A DNA stretch of 64,000 nucleotides from Streptomyces sp. SCL15-4. Its GTDB lineage: Bacteria > Actinomycetota > Actinomycetes > Streptomycetales > Streptomycetaceae. The notes beneath the pieces are model-generated. The model made no database searches. It was not told where the DNA came from and saw only the letters and a list, made by a program, of their open reading frames with translations. Positions 60,514 to 64,000 of the stretch are shown here, one piece after another (positions within the stretch are counted from its first letter, which is position 1; each line of letters begins with the position of its first letter). Location of the stretch: positions 2,604,001-2,668,000 of the forward strand of contig NZ_JAOBTQ010000001.1 in the NCBI RefSeq assembly GCF_033366695.1, written 5' to 3'. The position numbers and the translations under genes were made by a program.

Positions 60514-61110
60514 CTACGCCGCTCCCATGACCTCCGGGATCCGGAACGGCTTGCCGCAGCCGCCGCAGACGATGGGGGCCTGGGCCAGGACCGACGGGAC
60601 GACCCGCACGTTGCGCCCGCAGTCGCACACCGCCTTGACCCGGACGCCGCCGCCGGAGGAGCCGTGCCGGGCGGCCGGACCGCGGAAGCTGCGGGCGGTG
60701 TCGGCCGAGGTGGCGGCCATGTGGGCCTTCAGCGCGCGCTGGAGCCGCTCCATGGTCGGGCGGTAGCGCCGCTTCGCCTCGGCGTTGAGCGTGACCAGGG
60801 AGAAACCGCTGCTCGGGTGCGGCTCCTCGGGATGGTCCAGGCCCAGCTCCTCGGCGATCGCGAGGAAACGGCGGTTGTGATAGCGGCCGGCCCGGGAGGT
60901 GTCGCGGATGCCCCGGGCGGCGGCGATGCCGTGGACTGCCTCATGGAGCAGTCGTTCGAAGGAGAGTTCGTGTCCGCACGCGGACGACGACTCTCCGATC
61001 AGGGACTCTGGTGCGGCTAGGTCCGGCAGCTCGGGGTGGTGCCGCTGAATGTCGGCCCACGCCTGCGCCAGCTCTGCGGCGAGAACAGGTGGTGTCTGTG
61101 TCGTGCTCAC
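60514..61110 (-). CDS. SprT-like zinc protein
   Basis: The 198-residue protein has HEAVH (HExxH) in LLHEAVHGIAAARG near residue 78 and a C-terminal four-cysteine site (CDCG and CGGCG), the arrangement of SprT-like metalloproteases. Streptomyces versions are uncharacterised. The GTG at 61110 (MSTTQTPPVLAAELAQ) is chosen by protein pattern. No clear ribosome binding site precedes it. An upstream ATG at 61173 is an alternative. Confidence 0.75.
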   Translation of the reverse strand: MSTTQTPPVLAAELAQAWADIQRHHPELPDLAAPESLIGESSSACGHELSFERLLHEAVHGIAAARGIRDTSRAGRYHNRRFLAIAEELGLDHPEEPHPSSGFSLVTLNAEAKRRYRPTMERLQRALKAHMAATSADTARSFRGPAARHGSSGGGVRVKAVCDCGRNVRVVPSVLAQAPIVCGGCGKPFRIPEVMGAA

Positions 61111-61650
61111 GTAATGACAACGAGCGGGGGTGCCCCCGTGTTCCGATTCCGGGGCATCCCAAATAATTTGCACGTACCCGTCAGTTGCCGCTGATGCGTC
61201 CTGACGAGGGCGGGTGCGCTGATCTGCGGAGAAGCGTCACAGCTCCGCACAAGCTGGTGCGTAGGCGGCGCTACGCACCGGCGACGGGCCCCGGGACGAC
61301 ACGGGCCGTCGGCCCGGCGAGGGGCGGATCCGGCCGCTCGCGGCCCGCCGTGCCCTCCCGGCCGGCGTCCGCGCCCGCGTGACGTTACCGGGTGACGCCG
61401 CACCGCCCGCCACCGGCCCGCCCCCGCCGGCCGCGCACCGCTCCCCCGCGCGCGGCCACCGTACGGCCCTCCAGGTTGCCGGGATGTGAATTCTCGCCAC
61501 ACCCGCGTCCACGGCCCAAGCCGGACCCCAAGACCCCTGGACGGCACGGCGGGCCGGGAGTTACCTGGCATACGTGGGATGTGCGCGGCACTCCACGGGG
61601 GCCACACGACCGGGTACAGCGGCGAACTGTCGGCGGATTGGGGCGCTTCC
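61111..61650. other. 540-bp intergenic region between divergent genes
   Basis: No supported gene is present. Open frames on both strands are arginine- and proline-rich shadows. An A/T-richer patch AAATAATTTG lies at 61161-61170, near the SprT-like gene, and could be part of its promoter. The rest is GC-rich. Part of the region may belong to the promoter of the methyltransferase-like gene. Confidence 0.45.
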
Positions 61651-62493
61651 ATGACACCTACGCTCGTGCGGCAGCACGTGGCCCACGCGGACTCGGCATC
61701 CCGCGTGGACCTGAGCGCACGCGCGCGTGACTGGTCCGAGATCCAGGAGCGGATGCTCGTACCGCTCTACGCGGCCGTGTACGACCGACTCGGCGTGGGT
61801 CCCGCCGGCCGGCTGCTGGGCCTGCGCTGCGGGTCCGGGCTCGCCCTGCTGCTGGCGTCCGCCCGGGGCGCCGCGGTTACCGGCGTCGAGTCCGCCTTCC
61901 CGGAACGGCTCGCCCTCGCGCGCGCCCGCCTCCTGCCGGACACCCCGTCCGGCGGCACGCGCCGGACGGCGGCGCCGGAACTCCTCGACGGCCTGCCCGC
62001 CGGTCCGGCCGGCGGGCAGCCGTACACCGTGGTGACCGTCTTCGAGCCGGGCGACACCGACGGGCTCGGCGAACTGCTCGCCGCCGCGCTGCCGCTGGCC
62101 GCGCGCGGGGCGGCCGTGGTGCTGACCGGCTGGGGACCGCCCGAGCGCTGCGCCACCACCTCGGTGCTGCGCACGGCCGCCGCGCTGGCCGACCCGCTGC
62201 CCGGCGCCCGCGGCTGGCGGCCCGCCCGCCGCGACGACCTGGAGGAGGCCGCCGCCCGGGCCGGGCTGCGCCCGGACGGCTCCGGCCGGGTCGCCTGCCC
62301 GTTCGGGTACGCCGGCCTCGACAGCGCCGTACGAGGGCTGCTGTCGACCGGGCTGTTCGACGCGGCGATCGCGGCGACCGACGCCCGGCAGGTCGACAAG
62401 GAGCTGACGGAGGCCCTGCACCCGTACCGCCGTCCGGACGGCACGGTGTGGATGCCGAACGTCTTCCGCTACCTCGTCGCCCGCGTCCCCTAG
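61651..62493 (+). CDS. SAM-dependent methyltransferase-like protein
   Basis: The 280-residue protein has a Rossmann-like motif GRLLGLRCGSGLALLLASA near residue 52 followed by AAVTGVESAFPERLALAR, the pattern of class I methyltransferases. The later strand VVTVFEPGD replaces a typical acidic motif. Small-molecule methylation is possible, but the substrate is unknown. The ATG at 61651 has GGGG upstream. The extended frame to 61486 is rejected. It converges on ftsH with 3 bp between the stops. Confidence 0.78.
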   Translation: MTPTLVRQHVAHADSASRVDLSARARDWSEIQERMLVPLYAAVYDRLGVGPAGRLLGLRCGSGLALLLASARGAAVTGVESAFPERLALARARLLPDTPSGGTRRTAAPELLDGLPAGPAGGQPYTVVTVFEPGDTDGLGELLAAALPLAARGAAVVLTGWGPPERCATTSVLRTAAALADPLPGARGWRPARRDDLEEAAARAGLRPDGSGRVACPFGYAGLDSAVRGLLSTGLFDAAIAATDARQVDKELTEALHPYRRPDGTVWMPNVFRYLVARVP

Positions 62494-62496
62494 GGC

Positions 62497-64000
<1,504 letters not shown>

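Noticed and set aside
61561..62421. Minus-strand frame opposite the methyltransferase-like gene
   Set aside because: Gln/Gly/Arg-rich composition of an antisense frame and no ribosome binding site.

Overview
The window is chromosomal DNA of a Streptomyces. This rests on the very high GC content with strong third-position bias, the sporulation sigma factor gene whiG, four clustered type I signal peptidases, a GH18 chitinase with a DasR-type operator, LAxTG sortase sorting, and the order rpsB-tsf-pyrH-frr-cdsA and rpsP-KH-rimM-trmD-rplS. No tRNA, rRNA or CRISPR array was seen.

At 1-8.7 kb lies one end of an integrated phage-like element. A plus-strand tyrosine integrase and a plus-strand Xre-type regulator face a minus-strand early operon running off the left edge: small Xre regulator, excisionase-like HTH protein, a chain of small proteins coupled by 4-bp start/stop overlaps, a sliding-clamp-like protein, a YqaJ exonuclease and a RecT annealing protein. 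One gene of the chain carries a +1 frameshift.

At 8.7-19 kb a secreted chitinase with a DasR-like palindrome and a small prim-pol-like protein precede a minus-strand polyamine uptake and catabolism operon (aldehyde dehydrogenase, PotD, PotA, PotB, PotC, FAD amine oxidase).

At 18.5-34.6 kb are a NADAR protein, a DUF4190 protein, an aminodeoxyfutalosine-deaminase-type enzyme (menaquinone), a GDPD, a penicillin-binding-type serine hydrolase, a membrane protein, a nitroreductase, an IclR regulator, then a second polyamine/GABA cluster (binding protein, aldehyde dehydrogenase, Lrp/AsnC regulator, class III aminotransferase). A related inverted-repeat motif precedes both aldehyde dehydrogenase genes. 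A two-gene ABC exporter with a degenerate signature motif and a sortase-anchored surface protein follow.

At 34.6-46.3 kb a thiamine ABC transporter sits behind a clear TPP riboswitch, followed by rlmN, an atypical P450 and the translation/lipid block cdsA-frr-pyrH-tsf-rpsB, all on the minus strand. Strong hairpins separate rpsB/tsf, tsf/pyrH and pyrH/frr.

At 46.3-49.8 kb an M23-like secreted protein runs into about 1.1 kb of hierarchical tandem repeats (42-bp units, then 83/68/86-bp units forming a 237-bp higher-order unit), followed by a TetR regulator and whiG. At 49.8-64 kb follow dprA, a ComM-type ATPase, yraN, DUF2469, NUDIX, sipZ-sipY-sipX-sipW, rplS, trmD, rimM, the KH protein, rpsP, a SprT-like zinc protein, a methyltransferase-like protein and a partial FtsH.

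The most unusual items are the repeat island, the hairpin-plus-T-tract over the ribosome binding site of the prim-pol gene, the 17-bp duplication between the Lrp and aminotransferase genes, the shared polyamine operator motif, and the frameshifted element gene.
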